Part shown: positions 57,164-64,000 of the stretch, piece after piece | Layout: the number at the start of each line of letters is the position of its first letter | Numbering within the stretch: position 1 is the first letter of the stretch | Assembly: GCA_033856255.1 (NCBI GenBank) | Contig: JAWVFH010000046.1 | Span: 1 to 64,000 of the forward strand | DNA: 64,000 bases | Reading direction: 5' to 3' | Source of the DNA: WHSW01 sp033856255 | Lineage (GTDB): Bacteria; Actinomycetota; Thermoleophilia; Solirubrobacterales; 70-9 | Notes under the pieces: model-generated | Told to the model about the DNA's origin: nothing | Seen by the model: the letters and a program-made list of their open reading frames with translations, nothing else | Database searches by the model: none | Translations under genes and position numbers: made by a program

Positions 57164-58426
57164 CTACCCCCGGACCTGTCCGTTGCCCTGGACGATGTAC
57201 TTGGTGGTCGTCAGCTCGCGCAGGCCGATCGGGCCGCGGGCGTGCAGCTTCTGGGTCGAGTTGCCGATCTCCGCCCCCATCCCGAACACGTACCCGTCGG
57301 TGTAACGGGTCGACGCGTTGACGAAGACGACCGCCGCGTCGACGCCGTCGGTGAACCGCCGCGCCGCCTCCGCCGAGCCGCTGACGATCGCCTCGCTGTG
57401 GCCGGTGCCATGGCGGTTGACGTGCTCGATCGCGGCGTCCAGCGAGTCGACGACCCCGACCGCCATCTTCATCCCGTGGTACTCGGTGTCCCAGTCGGCG
57501 TCGGTCGCCTCGCCGACGGCCGTGTCACCGGCGGCCGCGCGGGCGCGATCGTCGCCGACCAGCTCGACCCCGGCATCGGCCAGGCCGGCGAGCGCCGCGG
57601 GCAGGAATTCGCCGGCGACCGCGGCGTCGACGAGCAGCGTCTCGGCGGCGTTGCAGACGCCCGGCCGATCGACCTTGGCGTTGTAGGCGATCCTCCCGGC
57701 CATCTCCAGGTCGGCCTCGGCGTGCACGTAGACGTGGCAGTTGCCACCGGCGGCGTAGAGCACGGGCACGGTGGCAACCTCCTTCAGCGCCTGCTTCAGG
57801 CCCTCCCCGCCGCGCGGGATCACCACCTCGACCAACCCCTCGGCTGTCGCCAGCTGCTCGATCTCGGCGCGGTCTCCGGCGAGCAGCTCGACCGAGCCCT
57901 CGGGGAGCCCCGCCTCGACGACCGCCTCGCGCGCCAGCCCGGCGAGGGCGGCGTTCGAGCGCTCGGCGTAGCTCGAGCCGCGGAGGACGATCGCGTTGCC
58001 GCTCTTCAAACAGAGGGCGGCGCAATCGACGGTCACGTTCGGGCGGGCCTCGTAGATCACTGCGACGACGCCGAGCGGCACCCGCACCTTGCGCAGGTCG
58101 AGCCCGTCCTGGATCGTCCGCCGCTCGAGCTGCTCGCCGACCGGGTCGGGCAGGGCGGCGATCTCACGCACCCCCTCGGCCATCGCGGCGATCCGCTCGT
58201 CGGAGAGTGAAAGACGGTCACGAAGCGCTTCTGTGAGGCCGGCGGAGCGCTCGTCCGCGAGATCGGCGGCGTTCGCCTCCAGGACCTCGCCGGCGCGCTC
58301 GCCGAGCAACTCGGCGAGCCGCTCCAGGGCACGGTTCTTGGTCTCCGTATCGGCGCTCGCAAGCACGTGCGCGGCGCGCTTGGCGCTCTCGCACGCTTCG
58401 GTGACGCTGCGGGTCGCGATTGCCAT
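57164..58426 (-). CDS. proA: Gamma-glutamyl phosphate reductase
   Basis: The 420-residue NADPH enzyme reduces glutamyl phosphate to glutamate semialdehyde in proline synthesis. It has VAVIYEARPNVTVDCAALCLKSGNA, the catalytic Cys in DRPGVCNAAETLLV, and FVNASTRYTDGYVFGMGAEIGNSTQ. ATG 58426 lies 6 bases after TACCCT. proA normally follows proB directly, but here two secreted hydrolase genes separate them. Confidence 0.96.
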   Translation of the reverse strand: MAIATRSVTEACESAKRAAHVLASADTETKNRALERLAELLGERAGEVLEANAADLADERSAGLTEALRDRLSLSDERIAAMAEGVREIAALPDPVGEQLERRTIQDGLDLRKVRVPLGVVAVIYEARPNVTVDCAALCLKSGNAIVLRGSSYAERSNAALAGLAREAVVEAGLPEGSVELLAGDRAEIEQLATAEGLVEVVIPRGGEGLKQALKEVATVPVLYAAGGNCHVYVHAEADLEMAGRIAYNAKVDRPGVCNAAETLLVDAAVAGEFLPAALAGLADAGVELVGDDRARAAAGDTAVGEATDADWDTEYHGMKMAVGVVDSLDAAIEHVNRHGTGHSEAIVSGSAEAARRFTDGVDAAVVFVNASTRYTDGYVFGMGAEIGNSTQKLHARGPIGLRELTTTKYIVQGNGQVRG

Positions 58427-58432
58427 GCGCAA

Positions 58433-58438
58433 AGGGTA
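58433..58438 (-). promoter_or_regulatory. Leaderless -10 box of proA
   Basis: TACCCT on the minus strand, 6 bases before the ATG at 58426. It gives proA a promoter independent of proB. Confidence 0.5.
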
Positions 58439-58474
58439 ACGGCGCCCGTACCGGCGAACCCGGCGCCGGTCCGC

Positions 58475-59377
58475 TCAGGAGCGGGCGACGAGCCGCGCGG
58501 CCTTGGCGGTCAGATACGGCCCGTAGAGGAAGCCCTTGCGCGCCCCGTAGCCGAAGCTGGTTACGGAGACGAGCCGGCCGAGGTCGTCGATCCAGCCGCC
58601 GCCGCTCGCCCCCTCGGTCATGTCGCAGGCCATCCCGATCGGGGGTGGGCCGCCGGGGATCGGGCGCGGATCGTCGCCGGCGTACGGCCCACGGCAGCTC
58701 CACATCACCTGGGCGTTGCCGAAGTTCGCCGGGTAGCCGTAGGCGTTGTAGGTCTGCTCGCGGGGCGTGTCAGTGGCCAGCGGGCGGCCCCCGACCACGT
58801 CCTCGATCAGCGCGCCGTTGAGCGGCCGCATGGTCAGCGTCGCGTAGTCGAAGTCGTAGTTCTCGTCGCGGATCCAGGCCTGCGTCGTGCGGGCCTTGCT
58901 CACCGTCCACTTGCCGAACGGGCGGGCCTGGCGGTCGTACGACGGCACGAAGGCGAGCCGGCGGGCGGCGACCTTCGTGCGCGGCTCATAGACGCAGTGG
59001 CCGGCCGTCATCACGACCGCTCTGGTGGCGGTGTCGACCACCGTCCCGGAGCACTCGAAGCCGCCGAAGCCGGGCAGGAAGCCGAACACCTTCCCGTGCG
59101 TCGTCAACGGTGGGGTCGTCGGGTCGGGGACCTGCAGGCTCTCGAACGGCGGTGGCTGCGGGGCGCGTTCCAGCGTCCGCCCCGATCCGCCCCGGACGAC
59201 GTCGAGGGAACGAGCCCGCGCCATGCGTCGCGGCGTCCAGTAGTGGGCCGTCGCCGCGGCGGAGCCCGCCGACCTGGCGACGATCCGAGCCCCGGCGACC
59301 GGCGATCCCGGGCCGGCCAGCGAGCCGAGGACGATCGCGATCACGAGCCCGGCGAATTTCAGTCCCTTGATCCTCAC
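58475..59377 (-). CDS. Secreted trypsin-like serine protease
   Basis: The 300-residue product has a signal peptide (LKFAGLVIAIVLGSLAGPG), a pro-region and an S1-type protease domain. The triad is visible as His in VVMTAGHCVYEP, Asp in NYDFDYATLTM and Ser in DMTEGASGGGWID. Cysteines beside His and near the Ser suggest disulfides. GTG start with AGGTGAGG upstream. It is wedged between proA and proB together with the ceramidase-like gene. Confidence 0.87.
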   Translation of the reverse strand: MRIKGLKFAGLVIAIVLGSLAGPGSPVAGARIVARSAGSAAATAHYWTPRRMARARSLDVVRGGSGRTLERAPQPPPFESLQVPDPTTPPLTTHGKVFGFLPGFGGFECSGTVVDTATRAVVMTAGHCVYEPRTKVAARRLAFVPSYDRQARPFGKWTVSKARTTQAWIRDENYDFDYATLTMRPLNGALIEDVVGGRPLATDTPREQTYNAYGYPANFGNAQVMWSCRGPYAGDDPRPIPGGPPPIGMACDMTEGASGGGWIDDLGRLVSVTSFGYGARKGFLYGPYLTAKAARLVARS

Positions 59378-59420
59378 CTGCTCGACCGGAGCGTAGTCGG
59401 TGGGGTGCGCCGGGCGAGCG

Positions 59421-62400
59421 TCAGCCCGAGCTCGCGTACACGCGCTCGCAGCCGTGGACGGTGTCCCGGCGGCTGACCGTGGCGACGTCGTCGCCGGCGC
59501 CGCAGCGGATCACGTCGCGCCCACCGCCACCGTCGAGGCAGTCGTCGCCGCCGCCGCCGCGCAGCTCGTCGGCGCCGCCGCGGCCCTCGATCCGGTCGCC
59601 GAGCGCGGTCCCGCGCAGGACCTCGCCCTTGGCGCTGCCGCGGACCAGGTGCGCGCAGGCGGCGGTCGGCGGCGCGGAATCGCCGCCGGTCGCGTCGCCG
59701 CCCTCGTCGCCGCCGGCGGAGGTTGTCCCGTCCCCGTCCGCGGGCGCAGGTGGCTCGGGCTCGGCCGGCGGCACCGCCGGTGGGTCGGCGGGCGGAACCG
59801 TCGGTGGGTCGGCGGGCGGATCTTCGGGCGGGCCGGCCCCGCCGGACAGCTGCGCCGAGGCCGCGCCGTTGTAGTCGCCGAAGGCATCGGTGACGTCGCC
59901 CGGCTCGACCGCCGCGACCTCGTTGGGACGCAGGCCTCGCGCGGTGAGCCAGCGGTCGCCGTCGCGGCTCGCCGGCACGCGATCGACCAGCGCGCCGCTG
60001 CCGGCCCTGCGGATGGTCACGAACGCCTGAGCTGCGTCGCCCGCGTCGAGCCAGGGCCGGAACGAGCAGTCGAAGCAGAACCACTCCAGCTTCGTCTGGT
60101 CGCCCGGCGCCCCCGGATCGCGGTAAGCGGTGCGGCGCGAGTCGATGAACCTGGTCGGCGAGTCGTAGCTGTCCGGGTAGTCGATCGGGCCGACCTCGGC
60201 CTCCAGCGTCGGCCCGCCTCCGTTGACGTCGACGTCGGAGTCCGGGCCGCCGACCGTGTAGGTGGAGCGCGGCCCGACCCGGAAGCTGATCGATCGGTCG
60301 TCGTTCAGGCGCATGTCGTCGATCGTGATCCCGCTCCACGGCCGGACCTCGAAGGCGTCCGAGGTCAGGTCGTAGGGAACCGGCGCCCCCCCGGAACGGT
60401 GGATCCCGTGGACGACGAAGCGGTAGTTGCCGGCCGGTGTCGCCCGCGACCCCGAGCCGGTGTCGAACGGAGCCACGAACGCCTCGAAGTGCGCCGTCCA
60501 ATGCCAGGCTTGGTCGCCGCTGAGATAGCTGGCGACGTCCTCGCCGTGGGGGAACTCGAGCGTCACCGGCAGCTCGCCCGACTGATCGGCGTAGGTGGTC
60601 CAGACGCCGGGAGCCGTCTCGCGCTCGACCGTGACCACCGGGTTGTCGGTGAAGTTCGAGCCCCCGTTCCAGGTGAACAGGGCGGCGTCAAACCGCTCGA
60701 CGTCCGCCGGCTGCGCGACGACCGCCGCCGGCGCGTCGTCGGGGAGCGCCGCCTCGTAGGCGTCGACGGCGGCCTGGCCGGCGGTCCCCAGCGCCTCCGC
60801 GCGGGCGTCGTTGAGAGCCAGCTCGGCGGTGGTCTTCGGCGCAAGCAGCGCCTCCGTTTGCATGTCGGCCGGCAGCGCGACGTTCGGGTCGTGCATCTGA
60901 CGGCCGATGTAGGCGAGCCGCGTCGCCAGGTAGTCGCTCGAGTGCGGGCCCCACCCGGTGAGCGCCTTCCGGTAGTGGTCGCCGCGCTGGTACTCGCGGT
61001 AGGTGGCGATGTAGCCGTTGTAGTCGTTGGCCATCGAGATCGGGATCGTCAGGTCGTAGCCGAGCGCCGCGGACGTGGCGTCGTCGTCGTGGGTGTAGTT
61101 CCCCTTGATCAGCTGCGGGTTGGCCGGCTCGGACTCGGCCCAATGCACGTTGGAGAGGTCGTTCCAGCCGTTCGCCGGGTTGTTGACCTGCGCCCGCATC
61201 CGCTCGTAGTGCAGGTCGCTGATGGGCGGCAGCGGCTGCGAGGTGTCGTTCGGGTTCGGGCAGGTCCAGGTGCCGGTCCCGCTGCCGTCAGCGGCGTACG
61301 TCCCGTCGCCGGTCGCGGTGCACCGCGCGCCCCAGTCGTAGCCGAGGTACTCGTCGCCGGCGATCCTGTCGGTGCGCGTCTCGATGTTCTTGCTCTGGTC
61401 GTACCACTGCTCGCAGGCGCAGATCGGCAGGTAGAGCTCGCCGAGCCGGATCCCCTGCAGGTGGACGTCGATGTCCTCCTCGAGCCCGCTGTAGCCGGGA
61501 GCTCCGTAGTTCTCGGGAACCGGGATCCCGAGCGCCTCGAAGTCGTCGGTGCTGAGGCCCGGATCGATCGGCGGCGGGTCGGGTACCGGCGGGTCGGGCA
61601 GCCCGAGCAGGTCGGCGAGGCTGCGCAGGCCCTCCATCGGCGTGCTGCAGTCCGGCAGCCCGATCACCGGCAGCAGGTACTCGCCCGCAAGCGTGCGGTC
61701 GGCGCGGCAGTTGGAGACCCCCGGGTAGGGGTGCGAGAACGGCCCCGGGTACCAATGGTCGGTCATCTGGACCGGGAAGTCGCTCATGAACGGGATGTAG
61801 CGGTCGCGGTCGGGCGGGTCGTCGGCGCCGATCCCGTGCCAGACGTCGAGCAACTTGCCGGTGAGCAGGTGGGCGGCGTACTCGGCCTGGGCGTAGTCCT
61901 TGTGCGAGAACTCGAGCCGCTCGTGGACGGAGTGGTAGCTGGAGCGCTCGGGCTCGGCCGTGCCGACGGCGCCCTGGGTCCAGACGGTGACCGCGCCGGT
62001 CGCGCGGTCGAGCATCCGCTGGGCCGGGCCGATGTAGTCGGCGGCGATCAGGTCGTTGCCCTCGAGCATCTCCGGGTGACCGCTCCAGTTGACGAGGTTG
62101 GCGACCGGCTTCGGATGCTCGGGGTCGGAGATGTCGTCGAAGCGGACGATGCTGAGGGCGTGGTCGGTGTTCGAGAACGGGTAGCCGGCCGGGGTGCCGT
62201 CGTCGCCGATCGCCGGGCCGAAGGAGTGGCGATGGGTCTTGTCGAACTGGCCGACCGCGGCGCCGACCCGGACCGGGACCAGCCGGTCGCAGGCGCGTTC
62301 GACGGCGGTGAAGATCTGGCGCGAGAGGTAGTTGTAGAAGCGCACGTCGAAGACGTCCTGGAACGCCCACACGCCCCACGACGTCGACGAGTACATCGGC

Positions 62401-62825
62401 GAGGAGTGATCGTGGGTCGCGGTCATCGTCAGCGTCTGCGCCGTGATCCCGCAATCGCCCTCGCTCTCCAGCAGCTGGGCGGCGCGGCGGTACAGCAGGT
62501 CCTGGGGGATGTACTGGTCCGTCTTCGCGATCGCGATCCGGTTGCCGGACGGGCCTTCGATCACCAGTGCCCGGACCTCGAGCCGCGACTGGATCCCGTA
62601 CGAGTTGGCGCGCCGGATCGAGTGCGTGGTCGGGTCGTAGGTCCCGTTGTCGGGGTCGACGCCGAAGGTCCCGTCGGAGGCGTACTGACCGGCCGAGGCG
62701 CCGACGTGCCAGCTCGCGTCGGCGACCGCGGCCCCGGCGCGCACCGTTGCCGCGGCGCTGGCGGGCAAGGCGACGGCACCGCAGACGGCGGCCGCCACCC
62801 CAAGCGCTCCCCAACGTCCCCACAC
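59421..62825 (-). CDS. Large secreted neutral ceramidase-like protein with C-terminal RTX repeats
   Basis: The 1134-residue exported protein has a signal peptide (LGVAAAVCGAVALPASAAA). The N-terminal 450 residues recall neutral/alkaline ceramidases (VRALVIEGPSGNRIAIAKTD, LTMTATHDHSSPMYSSTSWG, VNWSGHPEML) with His-rich metal-site candidates. A beta-rich middle and a Pro/Glu linker follow. RTX-type repeats (GRGGADELRGGGGDDCLDGGGG) end in DTVHGCERV. The catalytic assignment is tentative. GTG start 9 bases after TACCCT. The long open frame on the opposite strand is an antisense shadow. Confidence 0.8.
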   Translation of the reverse strand: MWGRWGALGVAAAVCGAVALPASAAATVRAGAAVADASWHVGASAGQYASDGTFGVDPDNGTYDPTTHSIRRANSYGIQSRLEVRALVIEGPSGNRIAIAKTDQYIPQDLLYRRAAQLLESEGDCGITAQTLTMTATHDHSSPMYSSTSWGVWAFQDVFDVRFYNYLSRQIFTAVERACDRLVPVRVGAAVGQFDKTHRHSFGPAIGDDGTPAGYPFSNTDHALSIVRFDDISDPEHPKPVANLVNWSGHPEMLEGNDLIAADYIGPAQRMLDRATGAVTVWTQGAVGTAEPERSSYHSVHERLEFSHKDYAQAEYAAHLLTGKLLDVWHGIGADDPPDRDRYIPFMSDFPVQMTDHWYPGPFSHPYPGVSNCRADRTLAGEYLLPVIGLPDCSTPMEGLRSLADLLGLPDPPVPDPPPIDPGLSTDDFEALGIPVPENYGAPGYSGLEEDIDVHLQGIRLGELYLPICACEQWYDQSKNIETRTDRIAGDEYLGYDWGARCTATGDGTYAADGSGTGTWTCPNPNDTSQPLPPISDLHYERMRAQVNNPANGWNDLSNVHWAESEPANPQLIKGNYTHDDDATSAALGYDLTIPISMANDYNGYIATYREYQRGDHYRKALTGWGPHSSDYLATRLAYIGRQMHDPNVALPADMQTEALLAPKTTAELALNDARAEALGTAGQAAVDAYEAALPDDAPAAVVAQPADVERFDAALFTWNGGSNFTDNPVVTVERETAPGVWTTYADQSGELPVTLEFPHGEDVASYLSGDQAWHWTAHFEAFVAPFDTGSGSRATPAGNYRFVVHGIHRSGGAPVPYDLTSDAFEVRPWSGITIDDMRLNDDRSISFRVGPRSTYTVGGPDSDVDVNGGGPTLEAEVGPIDYPDSYDSPTRFIDSRRTAYRDPGAPGDQTKLEWFCFDCSFRPWLDAGDAAQAFVTIRRAGSGALVDRVPASRDGDRWLTARGLRPNEVAAVEPGDVTDAFGDYNGAASAQLSGGAGPPEDPPADPPTVPPADPPAVPPAEPEPPAPADGDGTTSAGGDEGGDATGGDSAPPTAACAHLVRGSAKGEVLRGTALGDRIEGRGGADELRGGGGDDCLDGGGGRDVIRCGAGDDVATVSRRDTVHGCERVYASSG

Positions 62826-62834
62826 CCTGACCGC

Positions 62835-62840
62835 AGGGTA
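62835..62840 (-). promoter_or_regulatory. Leaderless -10 box of ceramidase-like gene
   Basis: TACCCT on the minus strand, 9 bases before the GTG at 62825. Confidence 0.45.
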
Positions 62841-62878
62841 ACCGCGCGCCCGCCGGGGTGCGCCACTTCACCGCCGGC

Positions 62879-63967
62879 TCAGGCGAGCACGAACCGGTCC
62901 CGGTGCACGGCCTCCTCGGAGGCGTTCGGCAGCAGCTCGGCGACGTCGGCTGACTTCAGCCCCTTGATCCGCGCCAGCTCGGCCGAGGAGTAGTTGACGA
63001 TCCCCTTGCCGACGGCCGAGCCGTCGCAGACGACGTCGACCGCGTCGCCGGCGGCGAACTCGCCCTCGACCGCGACGATCCCGACCGGCAGCAGGCTGGA
63101 GCCGCGATCTCGCAGCACCCGCGCCGCCCCGGCGTCGACGACGACCCGGCCGCGGGCCGGCTTCGCGTGGCGGAGCCAGAGCTTGAACGAGGGCGTGCGC
63201 TCCGGGTGGGCGACGAACCGGGTGCCGACGTCCGCGCCGCTCGCGGCGGCCAACAGGGTGCCCGGCGCCGTCCCGTCGCAGATCGCCGCGCCGATCCCGG
63301 CGGCGCTCGCCATCCCGGCCGCCGAGACCTTGCTGCGCATGCCGCCGGAGCCGTAGAGCGAGGCCCGGTCGCCGATCTCGTAGGCGTCGAGCTCGCCGAA
63401 GTCGTCGACGAGGGCGACGCGCCGCGCCGAGGGGTCGCTCGCCGGGTCGGCGGTGTGCAGGCCGTCGGTGTCCGTGAGCAGGACGAGCAGACGGGCGCCG
63501 AGCAGCAGCGCCAGCTGCGCGGAGAGGAAGTCGTTGTCGCCGAACGTGATCTCGTCGGTCGCCGTGGTGTCGTTCTCGTTCACGACCGGGACCGCACGCC
63601 ACTGCAAGAGCCGCCGCAGCGCCTGGCGGGCGTTGAGGTAGTGCATGCGGACCGAGAGGTCGAAGGAGGTGAGCAGCACCTGGGCAGCGTGCACCTCGCG
63701 CTCGGCGAGTCGCGACTCATACGCGCGAAACAGCGTCCCCTGGCCGACCGCCGAGGCCGCCTGCAGCTCGTCGACGGTCCGCGGGCGCTCCGGGAGCTCC
63801 ATCAGCCGCCACCCCAGCGCGATCGCCCCCGAGGTCACCATCGCCACGTCCTCCCCCTCGTGATGGAGCTCGGCGACCTGGGCGCAGACGCTGTCGAGCA
63901 CGCCGGCGCGGATCTCGCCGAGCTCGTCGGCGACGATCGAGGAACCGAGCTTGACGACGACGGTCAT
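62879..63967 (-). CDS. proB: Glutamate 5-kinase
   Basis: The 362-residue enzyme phosphorylates glutamate, the first step of proline synthesis. The kinase domain has VVKLGSSIVADELG, AMVTSGAIALGWRL, AVPVVNENDTTATDEITFGDND (in parts), LLTDTDGL and GSGGMRSKVSAAGMA. The last 100 residues form a PUA domain (GRVVVDAGAARVLRDRGSSLLPVGIVAVEG region). proB in actinobacteria often follows obg, which would lie outside the window. TACACT lies 7 bases before the ATG. Confidence 0.96.
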   Translation of the reverse strand: MTVVVKLGSSIVADELGEIRAGVLDSVCAQVAELHHEGEDVAMVTSGAIALGWRLMELPERPRTVDELQAASAVGQGTLFRAYESRLAEREVHAAQVLLTSFDLSVRMHYLNARQALRRLLQWRAVPVVNENDTTATDEITFGDNDFLSAQLALLLGARLLVLLTDTDGLHTADPASDPSARRVALVDDFGELDAYEIGDRASLYGSGGMRSKVSAAGMASAAGIGAAICDGTAPGTLLAAASGADVGTRFVAHPERTPSFKLWLRHAKPARGRVVVDAGAARVLRDRGSSLLPVGIVAVEGEFAAGDAVDVVCDGSAVGKGIVNYSSAELARIKGLKSADVAELLPNASEEAVHRDRFVLA

Positions 63968-63974
63968 GGGCCGC

Positions 63975-63980
63975 AGTGTA
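63975..63980 (-). promoter_or_regulatory. Leaderless -10 box of proB
   Basis: TACACT on the minus strand, 7 bases before the ATG at 63967; the same hexamer precedes holA. Confidence 0.45.
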
Positions 63981-64000
63981 GGAAGGGCTAGCTGAGCTCG

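Noticed and set aside
59400..62993. A 1197-codon open frame on the plus strand opposite the ceramidase-like gene
   Set aside because: It is the antisense of a gene with a signal peptide, recognisable domains and a promoter. Its product is Arg/Val/Asp-rich, without domains, as expected of a shadow frame in GC-rich DNA.

Overview
The window is very GC-rich and densely coded, with both strands in use, no insertion sequences, no CRISPR and no gap longer than about 200 bases. It looks like chromosomal DNA of a high-GC actinobacterium. The gene content (diphosphate-type phosphofructokinase, MurJ fused to an FHA domain, an AbiEi-DUF559 protein, membrane-tethered ECF sigma factors) suggests the Thermoleophilia/Solirubrobacterales branch. 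That placement is inference; no rRNA is present to test it.

Layout. 1-3.6 kb: two paralogous ECF sigma factors with their own membrane anchors, then a secreted calcium-repeat protein; the last two genes share an unusual promoter-like sequence. 3.6-12.6 kb: polA, an AbiEi/DUF559 protein, malic enzyme, a sugar-nucleotide-type epimerase, a solute-binding lipoprotein and phosphofructokinase. 12.6-24.3 kb: tryptophan genes in two blocks (trpF-trpB-trpA, and hisIE-trpE-trpG-trpD-trpC), separated by proline catabolism (proline dehydrogenase and P5C dehydrogenase) and an HtrA protease. 24.3-47.5 kb: the housekeeping neighbourhood era-ybeY-phoH-yqeY-murI, prmA-dnaJ-hrcA, lepA, an M23 peptidase, murJ, rpsT, holA, comEC-comEA, acyP and leuS. 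Small accessory genes sit inside it: a serine/glycine-repeat protein, an esterase, a MaoC hydratase pair and a methyltransferase. 47.5-55.3 kb: accessory genes, including a MarR-controlled redox pair, two hydrolases, and a LexA-boxed nuclease frame that runs through a tRNA-Ala gene into an antitoxin-like domain. 55.3-64 kb: a DivIVA-like protein, rsfS, nadD, proA and proB, with two secreted hydrolases wedged between proA and proB.

Themes. Many genes have a TAnnnT -10 hexamer only 6-11 bases before the start codon, which implies widespread leaderless mRNAs. Two dispersed palindromic repeat families are visible. One has a constant loop and variable arms and is inserted in frame in trpB and prmA and at the start of era. 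The other, with GTGGTGGGTTTGT arms, holds the start codon of the AbiEi/DUF559 gene and recurs between comEA and comEC. Two genes (comEC and a methyltransferase) have conserved N-terminal coding sequence with no ordinary start codon in front of it.
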